64,000 nt of DNA from Massilia sp. TS11 (GTDB lineage: Bacteria > Pseudomonadota > Gammaproteobacteria > Burkholderiales > Burkholderiaceae_D). Positions 32,283-40,756 of the stretch are shown here, in pieces. The position numbers and the translations under genes were made by a program. Within the stretch, counting starts at the first letter, position 1; every line of letters begins with the position of its first letter. The DNA is taken from assembly GCF_022012445.1 (NCBI RefSeq), contig NZ_JAKLTS010000006.1:248001-312000 (forward strand). Reading direction: 5' to 3'. Under the pieces are notes generated by a model, which searched no databases, was not told where the DNA came from, and saw nothing but the letters and a program-made list of their open reading frames with translations.

Positions 32283-35200
32283 TTCACTCCTTCCTGCACG
32301 GGATGGGTCCCGGCAAAGGCTTCGGCGGTATGGCTGTGCTGGCCATGCCAGGTCAGGGCGCGCGCCCCGCTCAGCTGGCGCAGCAGCGCATAGAACACCG
32401 GGGTCAGGTAAAGGCCGAAGGCGGTCACGCCGATCATTCCCGAGAACACGGCCACGCCCATGGCCGAGCGCATTTCGGCGCCGGCCCCCGTCGACAGCAC
32501 CAGAGGCAGCACGCCCATGATGAAGGCGACCGAGGTCATCAGGATCGGGCGCAGGCGCAGGCGCGCCGCTTCGATGGCGGCCTGGAGCGGCGTGCGGCCG
32601 GCGAATTCGAGCTCGCGCGCAAACTCCACGATCAGAATCGCGTTCTTGGCCGACAGGCCGACCAGCACCATCAGGCCGATCTGGGTGAACACATTATTGT
32701 CGCCGCGCGTCAGCCAGACGCCGGTCATGGCGGCGAACAGGGCCATCGGCACGATCAGCAGAATCGCCAGCGGCAGGCTCAGGCTTTCATACTGGGCGGC
32801 CAGCACCATGAACACCAGCAAGATCGCGAGCGGGAAGATCCACAGCGCCGAATTGCCGGCCAGGATTTCCTGATAGGTGAGCTCGGTCCATTCGAAGCTG
32901 ATGCCCTTGGGCAGGGTCTCGGCCGCGATGCGCTTGACCGCGTCCTGCGCCTGGCCCGAGCTGTAGCCGGGCGCCGGGCCACCATTGATGTCGGCCGCGA
33001 GGAAGCCGTTGTAGCGCATCGCCCGTTCCGGGCCGACCGTGTTCTCGACCTGCATCAGGGCCGACAGCGGCACCATGCTGCCATTGGCCGCGCGCACCTT
33101 GAGCTGGCCGATGTCCTCGGCGCGCGCGCGGTAGGGCGCGTCGGCCTGGACGCGGACCGAGTAGGTGCGGCCGAACTTGTTGAAGTCATTCACATACATG
33201 CTCCCCAAATAGGTCTGCATCGTGTCGAACACATCGGTGACGGCCACCCCCAGCTGCTGGGCCTTGGTGCGGTCGAGATTGGCATACAGCTGGGGCACAT
33301 TCACCTTGTAGCTGGTGAACAGACCGGCCAGCTCGGGCGCCTGGCTGGCCTTGGCCATGAAGGCCTTGAGCGCCTCGTCCAGGGCCTCGTAGCCGAGGCC
33401 GGCGCGGTCTTCGAGCTGCAGCTTGAAGCCGCCCGTCGTGCCCAGGCCCTGCACCGGCGGGGGTGGGAACATGACGATGAAGGCATCCTGAATCTGCGCA
33501 TACGCGCCGTTGAGCTGGCCGGCGATGGCCCCCGCCGCCAGGCCCTTGCGCTGTTCAAATGGCTTGAGCGTGACGAACACGATGCCCGAGTTGGCGCTAT
33601 TCGTGAAGCCATTGATCGACAGGCCGGGGAAGGCCACGGCGTGGTCGACGCCGGGGGTCTTCAGGGTGATGTCGGTCATGCGCCGGATCACGTCTTCGGT
33701 ACGGTCGAGGCTGGCGCCATCGGGCAGCTGGGCAAAGCCGATCAGGTATTCCTTGTCCTGGGCCGGCACAAAGCCGCCCGGCACCGCCTTGAACAGGCCG
33801 AGCGTCAGCAGCACCAGGCCGGCGTACAGGATCAGGGCGGGCGCCTTGCGCCGGATCGCGCCCTGCACCCCGCGCCCATAGCGCTCCGAGCCGCGCTGGA
33901 ACCAGGCATTGAAGGCGGCGAAGAAGCGGCCGAATACTTTGTCCATGGCGCGCGTCAGCCCATCCTTGGGGGCATCGTGGCCGCGCAGCAGCAGGGCGGC
34001 CAGGGCCGGCGACAGGGTCAGCGAATTGATCGCCGAGATCACTGTCGAGATGGCGATGGTCAGCGCGAACTGGCGGTAGAACTGGCCGGTCAGGCCCGAG
34101 ATAAAGGCCAGCGGCACGAACACCGCCACCAGCACCAGGGCGATCGCGATGATCGGGCCGGACACTTCGCGCATGGCGCGGTAGGTGGCGTCGCGCGGCG
34201 ACAGGCCGGCCTCGATATTGCGCTCGACGTTCTCGACCACGACGATGGCGTCGTCGACCACGATGCCGATCGCCAGCACCAGGCCGAACAGGCTGAGGGC
34301 ATTGATCGAAAAGCCGAACACATGCATGACGGCGAAGGTGCCGATCACCGACACCGGCACAGCCAGCAGCGGAATGATCGAGGCGCGCCAGGTCTGCAGG
34401 AACAGGATCACCACGATCACCACCAGGGTGATGGCTTCGAGCAGGGTGTGCACGACCGAGGCGATCGAGGCGCGCACGAACTGGGTCGGGTCGTACACGA
34501 TTTCGAAGTCGACGCCTTCGGGCATGCGCTGCTTGAGCTCGGCCATGGTGGCGCGCACCTGGTCCGAAATCTCGATTGCGTTCGAGCCCGGTGCGGCAAA
34601 CACGGGAATCGCCACCGCATCCTTATTGTCGAGCAGCGAACGCAGCGCATAGCTGGACGCGCCCAGTTCCAGGCGGCCCAGGTCGCGCAGGCGCACGACG
34701 GCGCCATTGGCCTCGGTCTTGACGATGATGTCGCCGAATTCCTCCTCGCTCTGCAGGCGGCCGGCCGCATTGATCGACAGCTGCAGATCGACGCCGGCCA
34801 GGCCGGGCGAGGCGCCGACCACACCGGCGGCGGCCTGCACGTTCTGGGCGCGGATCGCGCCGACCACGTCGCTCGCGGCCAGGCCGTGCTGGGCCACCTT
34901 GTGCGGATCGAGCCAGACCCGCATCGCGTAGTCGCCCGAGCCGAACAGCTGGACGTCGCCCACGCCCGGCAGGCGCGCCAGCCGGTCCTTGACGTTCAGC
35001 AGCGCGTAGTTGCGCAGATAGGTCATGTCGTAGCGGCCATTACGCGACAGCAGGTGCACGACCATGGTCAGGTCGGGCGAGCTTTTCACCGTCGCCACGC
35101 CGAGCCGCTGGACTTCCTGCGGCAGACGCGGAATCGCCTGGGCCACGCGGTTTTGCACCAGCTGCTGGGCCTTGTCCGGATCGGTGCCCAGCTTGAAGGT

Positions 35201-35482
35201 GACGGTCAGGGTCATCAGGCCGTCGGTGGTGGCCTGACTTCCCATGTACAGCATCCCGTCGACGCCATTGATCGATTCCTCGAGCGGCGTGGCCACCGTT
35301 TCGGCGATGACCTTGGGATTGGCGCCCGGGTAGTTGGCGCGCACCACGATCTGCGGCGGCACCACTTCCGGGTACTCGGAGATGGGCAGGCCGAACAGCG
35401 CGATCAGCCCGGCCACCACCATCAGCGCCGAAATCACGCCGGCGAAGATGGGGCGGTCAATAAAGAATTTGGAGAGGTTCAT
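32279..35482 (-). CDS. RND efflux pump, HAE1 type (AcrB/MexB-like)
   Basis: 1067 aa, twelve membrane segments with two large periplasmic loops. The proton-relay pair D410-D411 sits in LVLAIGIVVDDAIVVVENVERN. The N-terminus MNLSKFFIDRPIFAGVIS, PGANPKVIAETVATPLEESING and the C-terminal LVLSTGAGAEMRSAMGVAVF are typical HAE1. The metal-specific HME signatures are absent, so drugs, dyes or organic compounds are expected substrates, even though the operon promoter looks metal-responsive. Works with the fusion protein and outer-membrane factor of the same operon. Confidence 0.93.
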   Translation of the reverse strand: MNLSKFFIDRPIFAGVISALMVVAGLIALFGLPISEYPEVVPPQIVVRANYPGANPKVIAETVATPLEESINGVDGMLYMGSQATTDGLMTLTVTFKLGTDPDKAQQLVQNRVAQAIPRLPQEVQRLGVATVKSSPDLTMVVHLLSRNGRYDMTYLRNYALLNVKDRLARLPGVGDVQLFGSGDYAMRVWLDPHKVAQHGLAASDVVGAIRAQNVQAAAGVVGASPGLAGVDLQLSINAAGRLQSEEEFGDIIVKTEANGAVVRLRDLGRLELGASSYALRSLLDNKDAVAIPVFAAPGSNAIEISDQVRATMAELKQRMPEGVDFEIVYDPTQFVRASIASVVHTLLEAITLVVIVVILFLQTWRASIIPLLAVPVSVIGTFAVMHVFGFSINALSLFGLVLAIGIVVDDAIVVVENVERNIEAGLSPRDATYRAMREVSGPIIAIALVLVAVFVPLAFISGLTGQFYRQFALTIAISTVISAINSLTLSPALAALLLRGHDAPKDGLTRAMDKVFGRFFAAFNAWFQRGSERYGRGVQGAIRRKAPALILYAGLVLLTLGLFKAVPGGFVPAQDKEYLIGFAQLPDGASLDRTEDVIRRMTDITLKTPGVDHAVAFPGLSINGFTNSANSGIVFVTLKPFEQRKGLAAGAIAGQLNGAYAQIQDAFIVMFPPPPVQGLGTTGGFKLQLEDRAGLGYEALDEALKAFMAKASQAPELAGLFTSYKVNVPQLYANLDRTKAQQLGVAVTDVFDTMQTYLGSMYVNDFNKFGRTYSVRVQADAPYRARAEDIGQLKVRAANGSMVPLSALMQVENTVGPERAMRYNGFLAADINGGPAPGYSSGQAQDAVKRIAAETLPKGISFEWTELTYQEILAGNSALWIFPLAILLVFMVLAAQYESLSLPLAILLIVPMALFAAMTGVWLTRGDNNVFTQIGLMVLVGLSAKNAILIVEFARELEFAGRTPLQAAIEAARLRLRPILMTSVAFIMGVLPLVLSTGAGAEMRSAMGVAVFSGMIGVTAFGLYLTPVFYALLRQLSGARALTWHGQHSHTAEAFAGTHPVQEGVK

Positions 35483-35496
35483 GCGTGTCCTTTCGT

Positions 35497-36684
35497 TCAG
35501 CTGCGGGCGGCGCCCGGGGCGGCGGCCTGCATCCCGACCACGCTTGGCGCCAGCAGGGCGCCCGGGATGACGCGCTGCAGGCCATTGACCACGATGCGTT
35601 CACCCGGCTTCAGCCCCGACTTGACGATGCGCAGGCCATCGGCCATCGGGCCCAGTTCGACCTGGCGGTACTCGGCCTTGTTGTCGGCGCCGACCACCAT
35701 CACGAAGCGCTTGCCCTGATCGGTGCCGAGCGCCCGTTCGGCCACGCGCACGGCCGCGATCTTCTGCACGTCGCCCAGGCGCAGGCGGGCGAACTGGCCC
35801 GGCACCAGCTGGCCCTCGGGGTTGTCGAACACGGCGCGCAGGCGCACCGTGCCGCTGCGCGCGTCGACATGGTTGTCGACCAGCTGCAGATGGCCCTGCA
35901 GCGGCGTGCCGCTCTGCGTCGCCGTGCCCAGCTGGACCGGCACCTTGTGCAGCTGGCCGCGTGCGCCCAGCAGCTTGCCGACCACGGCCTCGTCGCCATC
36001 GAAGCTGGCGTAGATCGGGCTGATCGAGACGATGGTGGTCAGCACCGGCGCGGCCGGGCCGGCCGCCACCTGGTTGCCGACCGTGATTTCGAGCTTGCCC
36101 ACGCGCCCGCTGATCGGCGCGCGCACCTGGGTGTAGCCCAGGTTCAGGCGGGCCGACTGCAGCGCCGCCTGGGCCGCCTGCAGATTGGCCTGGGCCTCGT
36201 GCAGGGCGTTGGTGCGCTCGTCGAATTCGCGCTGGGCGATGGCGCGGTCGGCCAGCAGGCGCTGGGCGCGCGCCTGTTCGGTCTGGGCCAGCTGCAGGCG
36301 CGCCTGGGCAGCCGTCACCTGGGCCTGGGCCCGTTCGGCCTCGGCCGCGTAGGGCGCCGGATCGAGCGTGAGCAGCAGCTCGCCCTGCTTGACGAGGGCC
36401 CCTTCGCGAAAGTGCACGGCCTGCACCAGACCGGCCACGCGCGGCCGCAGTTCCACATGCTCGACCGCTTCCAGGCGGCCCGAGAATTCTTCCCACACGG
36501 CGACCGGCTCGGCCGCTACCTGGGCCACCGAGACCGGAATCGCGACCGGGCCGGCCTGGGCCGGCGGCGCCGCCGACACGCCATGGTGCAGCAGCAGGGC
36601 GCCGGTGGCGAGGCTGAGGCCGACGGCTGCGGCGATGCCGGCTTTCCGCAGCGGCGACCAGGATTGCAGAGGGATCTTCTTCAT
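35497..36684 (-). CDS. RND efflux periplasmic adaptor (AcrA/MexA-like)
   Basis: 395 aa from ATG 36684, set by the AAGGAAGAG site. A single N-terminal membrane/signal segment (about 11-30) is followed by the lipoyl half-motifs (FSGRLEAVEHVELRPRVAGLV and RAPISGRVGKLEITVGNQV), a coiled-coil hairpin between them (about 100-165, rich in AQAQ/LAQTEQARAQ) and the beta-barrel and membrane-proximal domains. It bridges the HAE1 pump and the outer-membrane factor. First gene of the operon; 66 nt downstream of the predicted start of a MerR-type promoter. Confidence 0.9.
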   Translation of the reverse strand: MKKIPLQSWSPLRKAGIAAAVGLSLATGALLLHHGVSAAPPAQAGPVAIPVSVAQVAAEPVAVWEEFSGRLEAVEHVELRPRVAGLVQAVHFREGALVKQGELLLTLDPAPYAAEAERAQAQVTAAQARLQLAQTEQARAQRLLADRAIAQREFDERTNALHEAQANLQAAQAALQSARLNLGYTQVRAPISGRVGKLEITVGNQVAAGPAAPVLTTIVSISPIYASFDGDEAVVGKLLGARGQLHKVPVQLGTATQSGTPLQGHLQLVDNHVDARSGTVRLRAVFDNPEGQLVPGQFARLRLGDVQKIAAVRVAERALGTDQGKRFVMVVGADNKAEYRQVELGPMADGLRIVKSGLKPGERIVVNGLQRVIPGALLAPSVVGMQAAAPGAARS

Positions 36685-36692
36685 GACTCTTC

Positions 36693-36711
36693 CTTTTTTT
36701 GAGAAAAAAAG
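36693..36711. other. Homopolymer hairpin in the adaptor leader
   Basis: CTTTTTTT, 3-nt GAG, AAAAAAAG: an 8-bp inverted repeat made of T7/A7 runs just upstream of the adaptor ribosome site. It could pair in the leader RNA or be prone to slippage. Confidence 0.35.
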
Positions 36712-36756
36712 CCCCCATCCGCGTGCATGCGCAGATTTCAAGAGGGAACATCAAAC

Positions 36757-36787
36757 AGGCTAGACCTCCCCACGATGGGAAGGTCAA
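36757..36787 (-). promoter_or_regulatory. MerR/CueR-type promoter with 19-bp spacer driving the RND operon
   Basis: On the minus strand TTGACC (36787-36782), a 19-bp spacer and TAGCCT (36762-36757). A near-perfect dyad (36763-36785, arms GACCTTCCCA and TGGGGAGGTC, one mismatch, 3-nt centre) fills the spacer. An over-long spacer with the ACCTTCCC/GGGAGGT dyad is the known design of CueR, HmrR and GolS sites, where MerR-family activators twist the promoter into register on Cu, Ag or Au binding. No MerR-family gene is in the window. The rest of the 324-bp gap (36788-37008) holds the AraC gene's upstream region. Confidence 0.78.
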
Positions 36788-36851
36788 GGATGAATTCGGG
36801 CGGCTGCCCGGTGTGTCAGGATCTGAGGCAAAGTGTAGAAATGATTATGCC

Positions 36852-36866
36852 GGACAGCTAGTCCGA
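36852..36866. repeat. Short inverted repeat between the divergent RND and AraC genes
   Basis: CGGAC and GTCCG flank a 5-nt centre (AGCTA), about 150 bp before the AraC start. Possible operator; short and weak. Confidence 0.25.
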
Positions 36867-36901
36867 TCCTCGCGGCTTTTTGCCCATTTCTATTTTCATT
36901 T

Positions 36902-36907
36902 TAGAAT
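36902..36907 (+). promoter_or_regulatory. -10 box of the AraC-family gene
   Basis: TAGAAT with TTGCCC at 36880-36885 (16-bp spacer) as a moderate -35. Predicted leader of about 95 nt to ATG 37009. Confidence 0.4.
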
Positions 36908-37008
36908 CGACCCGCAGCGCTTGCGTATTTGTCGCGTTTCTTTGCACGATAGTCCAAACGCGCCGCCGGGCGCAGGACAAGCGCGGCTTTCCGGATTAAG
37001 GTGGCAGC

Positions 37009-37965
37009 ATGCTGACTTCATTTACCCGTGCCGATCCCGACGACCGTTCCGCCGAACAGGTGCGGTTGACGGTCATGCGCGCCGAACTGGCCAATCAGCT
37101 CGAGCGCCATACCGGCGGGGCCGACGGCGTCTACCCGACCGCCATCCCCGCGCTGACGCTGGTGCGCGCCTCGCAGAGCACGCATCCGTCCTGCGGCCTG
37201 TTCCAGCCGGCCTTCTGCATGCTGGCGCGCGGCAGCAAGCGCCTGATGCTGTGCGACGAGGTGTATATCTACGACCCGACGCGCTATCTGGTGGTGTCGC
37301 AGAACCTGCCGCTGACGGGGCAGGTGGTCAATGCCAGTTCGGATATGCCGTATCTGGGCCTGAAGCTCGAATTCGACGCGCGCGAGATCGCCAGCCTGGT
37401 GCTGGAGCTGAAACAGGTGGAATACGGGCGCGGCCCGAAATGCCCGCGCGGCCTGTACACGGGCGACGTCACCACCACCCTGCTCGACGCCACGCTGCGC
37501 CTGGTGAACCTGCTCGACACGCCCGAGGACATTCCGACCCTGGCGGCCCTGATCACGCGCGAAATTCTGTACCGTCTGCTGCGCTCGAACGATGGCTGGG
37601 CGCTGGCCCAGATGGCCATGAAGGACACGCACAGCAACCGCATCACCCAGGCGATCAGCTGGCTGCAGACGCATTACCGCGAGCCGCTGCACGTGGCCGA
37701 GCTGGCCAGGGAAGTGCATATGAGCGTGTCCTCGCTGCACAGCCATTTCAAGGCTGTGACGGCGATGAGCCCGCTGCAATTCCAGAAGCTGCTGCGCCTG
37801 CAGGAGGCGCGCCGCATCATGCTGACCGAGGCCGTCGATGCCGGTCTGGCCGGCCACCGCGTCGGCTACGAGAGCCAGTCCCAGTTCAACCGCGAGTACA
37901 GCCGCCTGTTCGGCGCGCCGCCGGCACGCGACATCAAACGCCTGCGCGAAGAGCAGCTGGCCTGA
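37009..37965 (+). CDS. AraC-family transcriptional regulator
   Basis: 318 aa. The N-terminal AraC_N-type domain (about 40-200, starting TAIPALTLVRASQSTHPSCGLFQPAFCMLARGSKRLML) binds a ligand. The C-terminal double helix-turn-helix (about 208-310) has HVAELAREVHMSVSSLHSHFKAVTAMSPLQFQKLLRLQEAR and GYESQSQFNREYSRLFG. It is transcribed away from the RND efflux operon and may control it together with the MerR-type site, or control unrelated genes. AAGGTGG precedes ATG. Confidence 0.85.
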   Translation: MLTSFTRADPDDRSAEQVRLTVMRAELANQLERHTGGADGVYPTAIPALTLVRASQSTHPSCGLFQPAFCMLARGSKRLMLCDEVYIYDPTRYLVVSQNLPLTGQVVNASSDMPYLGLKLEFDAREIASLVLELKQVEYGRGPKCPRGLYTGDVTTTLLDATLRLVNLLDTPEDIPTLAALITREILYRLLRSNDGWALAQMAMKDTHSNRITQAISWLQTHYREPLHVAELAREVHMSVSSLHSHFKAVTAMSPLQFQKLLRLQEARRIMLTEAVDAGLAGHRVGYESQSQFNREYSRLFGAPPARDIKRLREEQLA

Positions 37966-37998
37966 GGCGGCCGCTGAGTTGGCCGCCGAGTTGGCGGC

Positions 37999-38769
37999 TC
38001 AGGCCGCCGGCTTGGTGCTGCGGCGCGGCTTGGCGCTGCTGGCCTTGGGTTTGGCCTTCGCCTTGGCGGCCGGCTTGGGCTTGGCCGTGGCGGCGCTGCT
38101 GGCGGTCGGCTTGGCGGCGCGCTTGCGGATCGGCTGGCTGACGGCCTTGCTGGCATTGGCCGCAAACTTGGTGGCCGCATCCTGGGCCATGGCGGCCGCG
38201 CCGGCGATGGCGTCGGCGCTCATGGCCGAGCTGACCGCCTGCTTGAACTGATCCTGCAGCATATTCCACCAGACCGAAGGATTGCCCATCGCGGCGGCGG
38301 CCGCGGCGGCCCCGGCCGGGGCGTCGGCGTCCTCGGTTTCCTCGGGCTCGTCGGGCGCCGGTGCGGGCGCGGCTGTGCTCGGCGCGGCCTCAGCCTTGGC
38401 CTCGCCCTGCGGGAACAGGGCCGAGACGAAGGGCGCGGCCGCCAGGATCGACTTGTCGCTGGCGCCCGGCTGCTTGACGGCATTGGCGAGGCTGGCGCCC
38501 ATCGACTTCAGGGTGGCGATGGTGCCGCGCTGGACTTCGAGCGCCTGAATGGTCGAGCGCAGCATGCTGGCATTGACGTTCAGCCAGGCTTCCACCGTCT
38601 GCAGTTCGGCGATCTTCTTGTCGAGCTCTTCGACCGACAGCGTGGGCGTGGCCATATTACTCATGCTCATGCCGGGCACATTCATGCTGCCCCACAGGGT
38701 TTTGACGAAGTCGAGCGTGTCCGTCATGACGCCGACACCAGGAAGATTCGGCAGCGAGGGTTTGATCAT
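37999..38769 (-). CDS. phaM: PhaM-family polyhydroxyalkanoate granule regulatory protein
   Basis: 256 aa from ATG 38769, GGAGG site. N-terminal PhaM signature: TDTLDFVKTLWGSMNVPGM, TPTLSVEELDKKIAELQTVEAWLNVNASMLR, TIQALEVQRGTIATLKSMG (about 15-100). The middle is Ala/Pro/Glu-rich. The C-terminal ~50 residues are a lysine/alanine/proline tail with AAKP and AKPK repeats like histone H1. In Cupriavidus PhaM activates PHA synthase and tethers granules to the nucleoid through such a tail. Implies this organism stores PHA, although no other pha genes are in the window. Confidence 0.87.
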   Translation of the reverse strand: MIKPSLPNLPGVGVMTDTLDFVKTLWGSMNVPGMSMSNMATPTLSVEELDKKIAELQTVEAWLNVNASMLRSTIQALEVQRGTIATLKSMGASLANAVKQPGASDKSILAAAPFVSALFPQGEAKAEAAPSTAAPAPAPDEPEETEDADAPAGAAAAAAAMGNPSVWWNMLQDQFKQAVSSAMSADAIAGAAAMAQDAATKFAANASKAVSQPIRKRAAKPTASSAATAKPKPAAKAKAKPKASSAKPRRSTKPAA

Positions 38770-38838
38770 AGGGCCTCCGGCAAGTGGTGGCTTAGCGTAG
38801 CAGAATTGGGCGGTCAGCGGAACGGCGGGGTGGCACGT

Positions 38839-38850
38839 TACACTAGCAAT
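38839..38850 (+). promoter_or_regulatory. -10 box 6 nt before ATG (predicted leaderless start)
   Basis: TACACT at 38839-38844, then 6 nt, then ATG 38851. No Shine-Dalgarno sequence and a poor -35. Confidence 0.4.
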
Positions 38851-39951
38851 ATGCGTGCTGTGTCTTTCCTGTCCCGGCAGCGCCGCTGGCTGCTGCTTGC
38901 CGGCCTGAGCGTGCTGCTGCATCTGCTGGCCCTGGATTGGGTCACGGCCGCCATTGGTCCGCCCGCCGCGCCCGAACTGGCCGCCCCGAGTCCGATCGTG
39001 GCGCAGTTGCGCGCCGCCCCGCCGCCCAAGCCGCTGGTCCCGCCCAAAGCGCCGCCGCCACCCAAGCCGCGCCCGCTGCCACCGGTGCCGCCGGCCGCAG
39101 CGCCCGAGCCCGCCCCCAGCGTCGGCGCCACGCTCATGCCCGAGGCGCCGCCGCCCGAAGCGCCCGCGTCTGCTGCTCCCGAGCAAACGAGCGCGCTCGC
39201 CGCCGCGTCCGCGTTAGCATCGTCTGCGTTGGCCGAAGTGGCCGCGGCCCAGGGCAGCACGGGCAGCGCCCAGCGGTTCAAGGTCAGCCTGCCGCCCTCG
39301 GCCGACATCGTGCTCGAAGTCACCCGCAAGGACGCCGATGGCGCGCTCTGGCACGGCGCCGGGGCCCTGGCCTGGCGGCTCGAAGGGCCGCGCTACCGCA
39401 TGGTGCTGGAGGCGAGCGTGCGCATCATCGTGCGCCTGAACCTGCTGGAGCTGACCAGCGCGGGCCGCATCGACGAGGCTGGCCTGGCGCCCGAGTCGAG
39501 CACGGAAAAACGGCGCGGGCGGGCCCGCACGGCCACCCATTTCGACTACGCGGGCAAGCGCATCACGTTTTCCGCGGCCGAGCGCAGCGAAGCCCTGGTC
39601 GAAGGCGCGCAGGACAAGCTCAGCCTGCTGATGCAGCTGGCCGGCATCGCCCGCGCCGATCCGCAGCAGCTGGCGCGCGAGATCGACATCCAGGTCGGCG
39701 AGGAGCGCGAGGCCACGGTGTTCCGTTTTAGTTTTGTGGGGGAGGAAGAACTCGATACCGCGCTCGGCAAATTGCGTACCTGGCACCTGGTGCGCCTGCC
39801 GCGCCCGGGCGCTTACAATGCACGGCTCGATATCTGGCTGGCGCCGGACCGCGACGGCTACCCCGTCCAGATCCGCAACACCGAAGCCAATGGGGCCGTG
39901 ACCACCCAAACCGTCACCAAAGTCACCACCAGCGAAGCCGGCCAGCCATGA
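38851..39951 (+). CDS. DUF3108 protein with TonB-like N-terminus
   Basis: 366 aa from ATG 38851. One membrane segment (about 13-32), then a proline-rich stretch (about 40-112, PPPKPLVPPKAPPPPKPRP) as in TonB-like periplasm-spanning linkers, then a DUF3108 beta-rich domain (about 140-360; ALAWRLEGPRYRMVLEASV, THFDYAGKRITFSA, LDIWLAPDRDGYPVQIRN). The architecture suggests an inner-membrane-anchored periplasmic protein. Function unknown. The stop overlaps the start of a second DUF3108 gene (ATGA). Confidence 0.75.
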   Translation: MRAVSFLSRQRRWLLLAGLSVLLHLLALDWVTAAIGPPAAPELAAPSPIVAQLRAAPPPKPLVPPKAPPPPKPRPLPPVPPAAAPEPAPSVGATLMPEAPPPEAPASAAPEQTSALAAASALASSALAEVAAAQGSTGSAQRFKVSLPPSADIVLEVTRKDADGALWHGAGALAWRLEGPRYRMVLEASVRIIVRLNLLELTSAGRIDEAGLAPESSTEKRRGRARTATHFDYAGKRITFSAAERSEALVEGAQDKLSLLMQLAGIARADPQQLAREIDIQVGEEREATVFRFSFVGEEELDTALGKLRTWHLVRLPRPGAYNARLDIWLAPDRDGYPVQIRNTEANGAVTTQTVTKVTTSEAGQP

Positions 39952-40679
39952 AAGCCACCGTTCTCCTTGCCGCCGCCGTCCTGGCCCTGAGCGCCCAGGC
40001 CGGCGAGCACAGCGCCGTCAAACGCCCGGCCAATCTGCCGTCCTCGATGGACCTGGCCTACACGATCAGCGCCAAACAGAAGGGCATACCGCTGGGCGGG
40101 CGGGCCGATATCCAGTGGCGCCTGAGCGGCGACAAATACAGCATCCATGCCGAAACGCGCGCCAGCCTGCTGGGCAAAATCCTCGTCAACGACAGCGAGG
40201 GCAATGTCGACGCCAATGGCCTGATCCCCGTGCGTTTCTACGAGGAGCGCTTCCGGCGCCCGCCGGTGACGACCAGTTTCAATCAGGAGACCAGGACCAT
40301 CAGTTTCAGCGAAGGCAAGCTCAGCTACCCGATCAAGGGCGGCGAGCAGGACCGCACCAGCATCACCTGGGCCCTGGTCGGGGCGGCGCGCGCGGCGCCC
40401 GAGAAATTCGTCGCCGGCAGCGAGTGGGCGTATTTCGTGGCCGGCCGGCGCGACGCCGAACGCTGGAGCTTCAAGGTCGCCGGCACCGAGGCCATCCAGA
40501 CCCGCCTGGGCGAGCTGCAGGCGGTCCACCTGGTCAAGGCGCCGCCGCCCGACTCGAAGGACCAGCAGCTCGACATCTGGCTGGCCCCGGCCCAGGACTG
40601 GCTGCCCGTGCGCCTGCGTTTTTCCGACGCCGACGGCGACTACGTCGACCAGGTCCTGGAAAAAATTACCAAAAAGTAA
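39948..40679 (+). CDS. DUF3108 exported protein
   Basis: 243 aa with a signal peptide ending SAQA (residue 18). DUF3108 domain over most of the mature part: MDLAYTISAKQKGIPLGGRADIQWRL, YSIHAETRASLLGKILV, FYEERFRRPPVTTSFN, HLVKAPPPDSKDQQLDIWLAP and LPVRLRFSDADGDYVDQVL. It shares the DIWLAP and final strands with the gene upstream, to which it is translationally coupled. Probably a periplasmic lipid- or polysaccharide-related protein; no specific role known. Confidence 0.78.
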   Translation: MKATVLLAAAVLALSAQAGEHSAVKRPANLPSSMDLAYTISAKQKGIPLGGRADIQWRLSGDKYSIHAETRASLLGKILVNDSEGNVDANGLIPVRFYEERFRRPPVTTSFNQETRTISFSEGKLSYPIKGGEQDRTSITWALVGAARAAPEKFVAGSEWAYFVAGRRDAERWSFKVAGTEAIQTRLGELQAVHLVKAPPPDSKDQQLDIWLAPAQDWLPVRLRFSDADGDYVDQVLEKITKK

Positions 40680-40683
40680 AAAT

Positions 40684-40696
40684 GGGGTCAGACCCC
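40684..40696. repeat. GGGGTC-A-GACCCC palindrome after the DUF3108 operon
   Basis: Starts 5 bp after the TAA stop and is followed by GATTTTCC; it may act as a short terminator (GGGGT/ACCCC stem). Palindromes of this form are, as I recall, scattered in Oxalobacteraceae genomes, so it may be a repeat remnant. Confidence 0.4.
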
Positions 40697-40722
40697 GATT
40701 TTCCGTCGGGACAAGGGTCGGG

Positions 40723-40731
40723 TGCTATACT
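40723..40731 (+). promoter_or_regulatory. Extended -10 promoter of the condensin operon
   Basis: TG-C-TATACT (40723-40731), an extended -10 box, 25 nt before ATG 40757. The -35 is weak (TTCCGT at 40701). Confidence 0.45.
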
Positions 40732-40756
40732 GTCGCCCCTTCTTCGACCTTGACCC

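Noticed and set aside
32303-35719. Long + strand frame (about 1140 codons) opposite the RND pump gene
   Set aside because: His/Gln/Arg/Asp-rich shadow translation without domains; the RND pump on the other strand is unmistakable.
32279-36684. A heavy-metal (HME, CzcA/CusA-type) assignment for the RND system
   Set aside because: The pump has HAE1 signatures (IVVDDAIVVVENVE and HAE-type N-terminus) and the adaptor is AcrA-like; only the promoter is metal-like.
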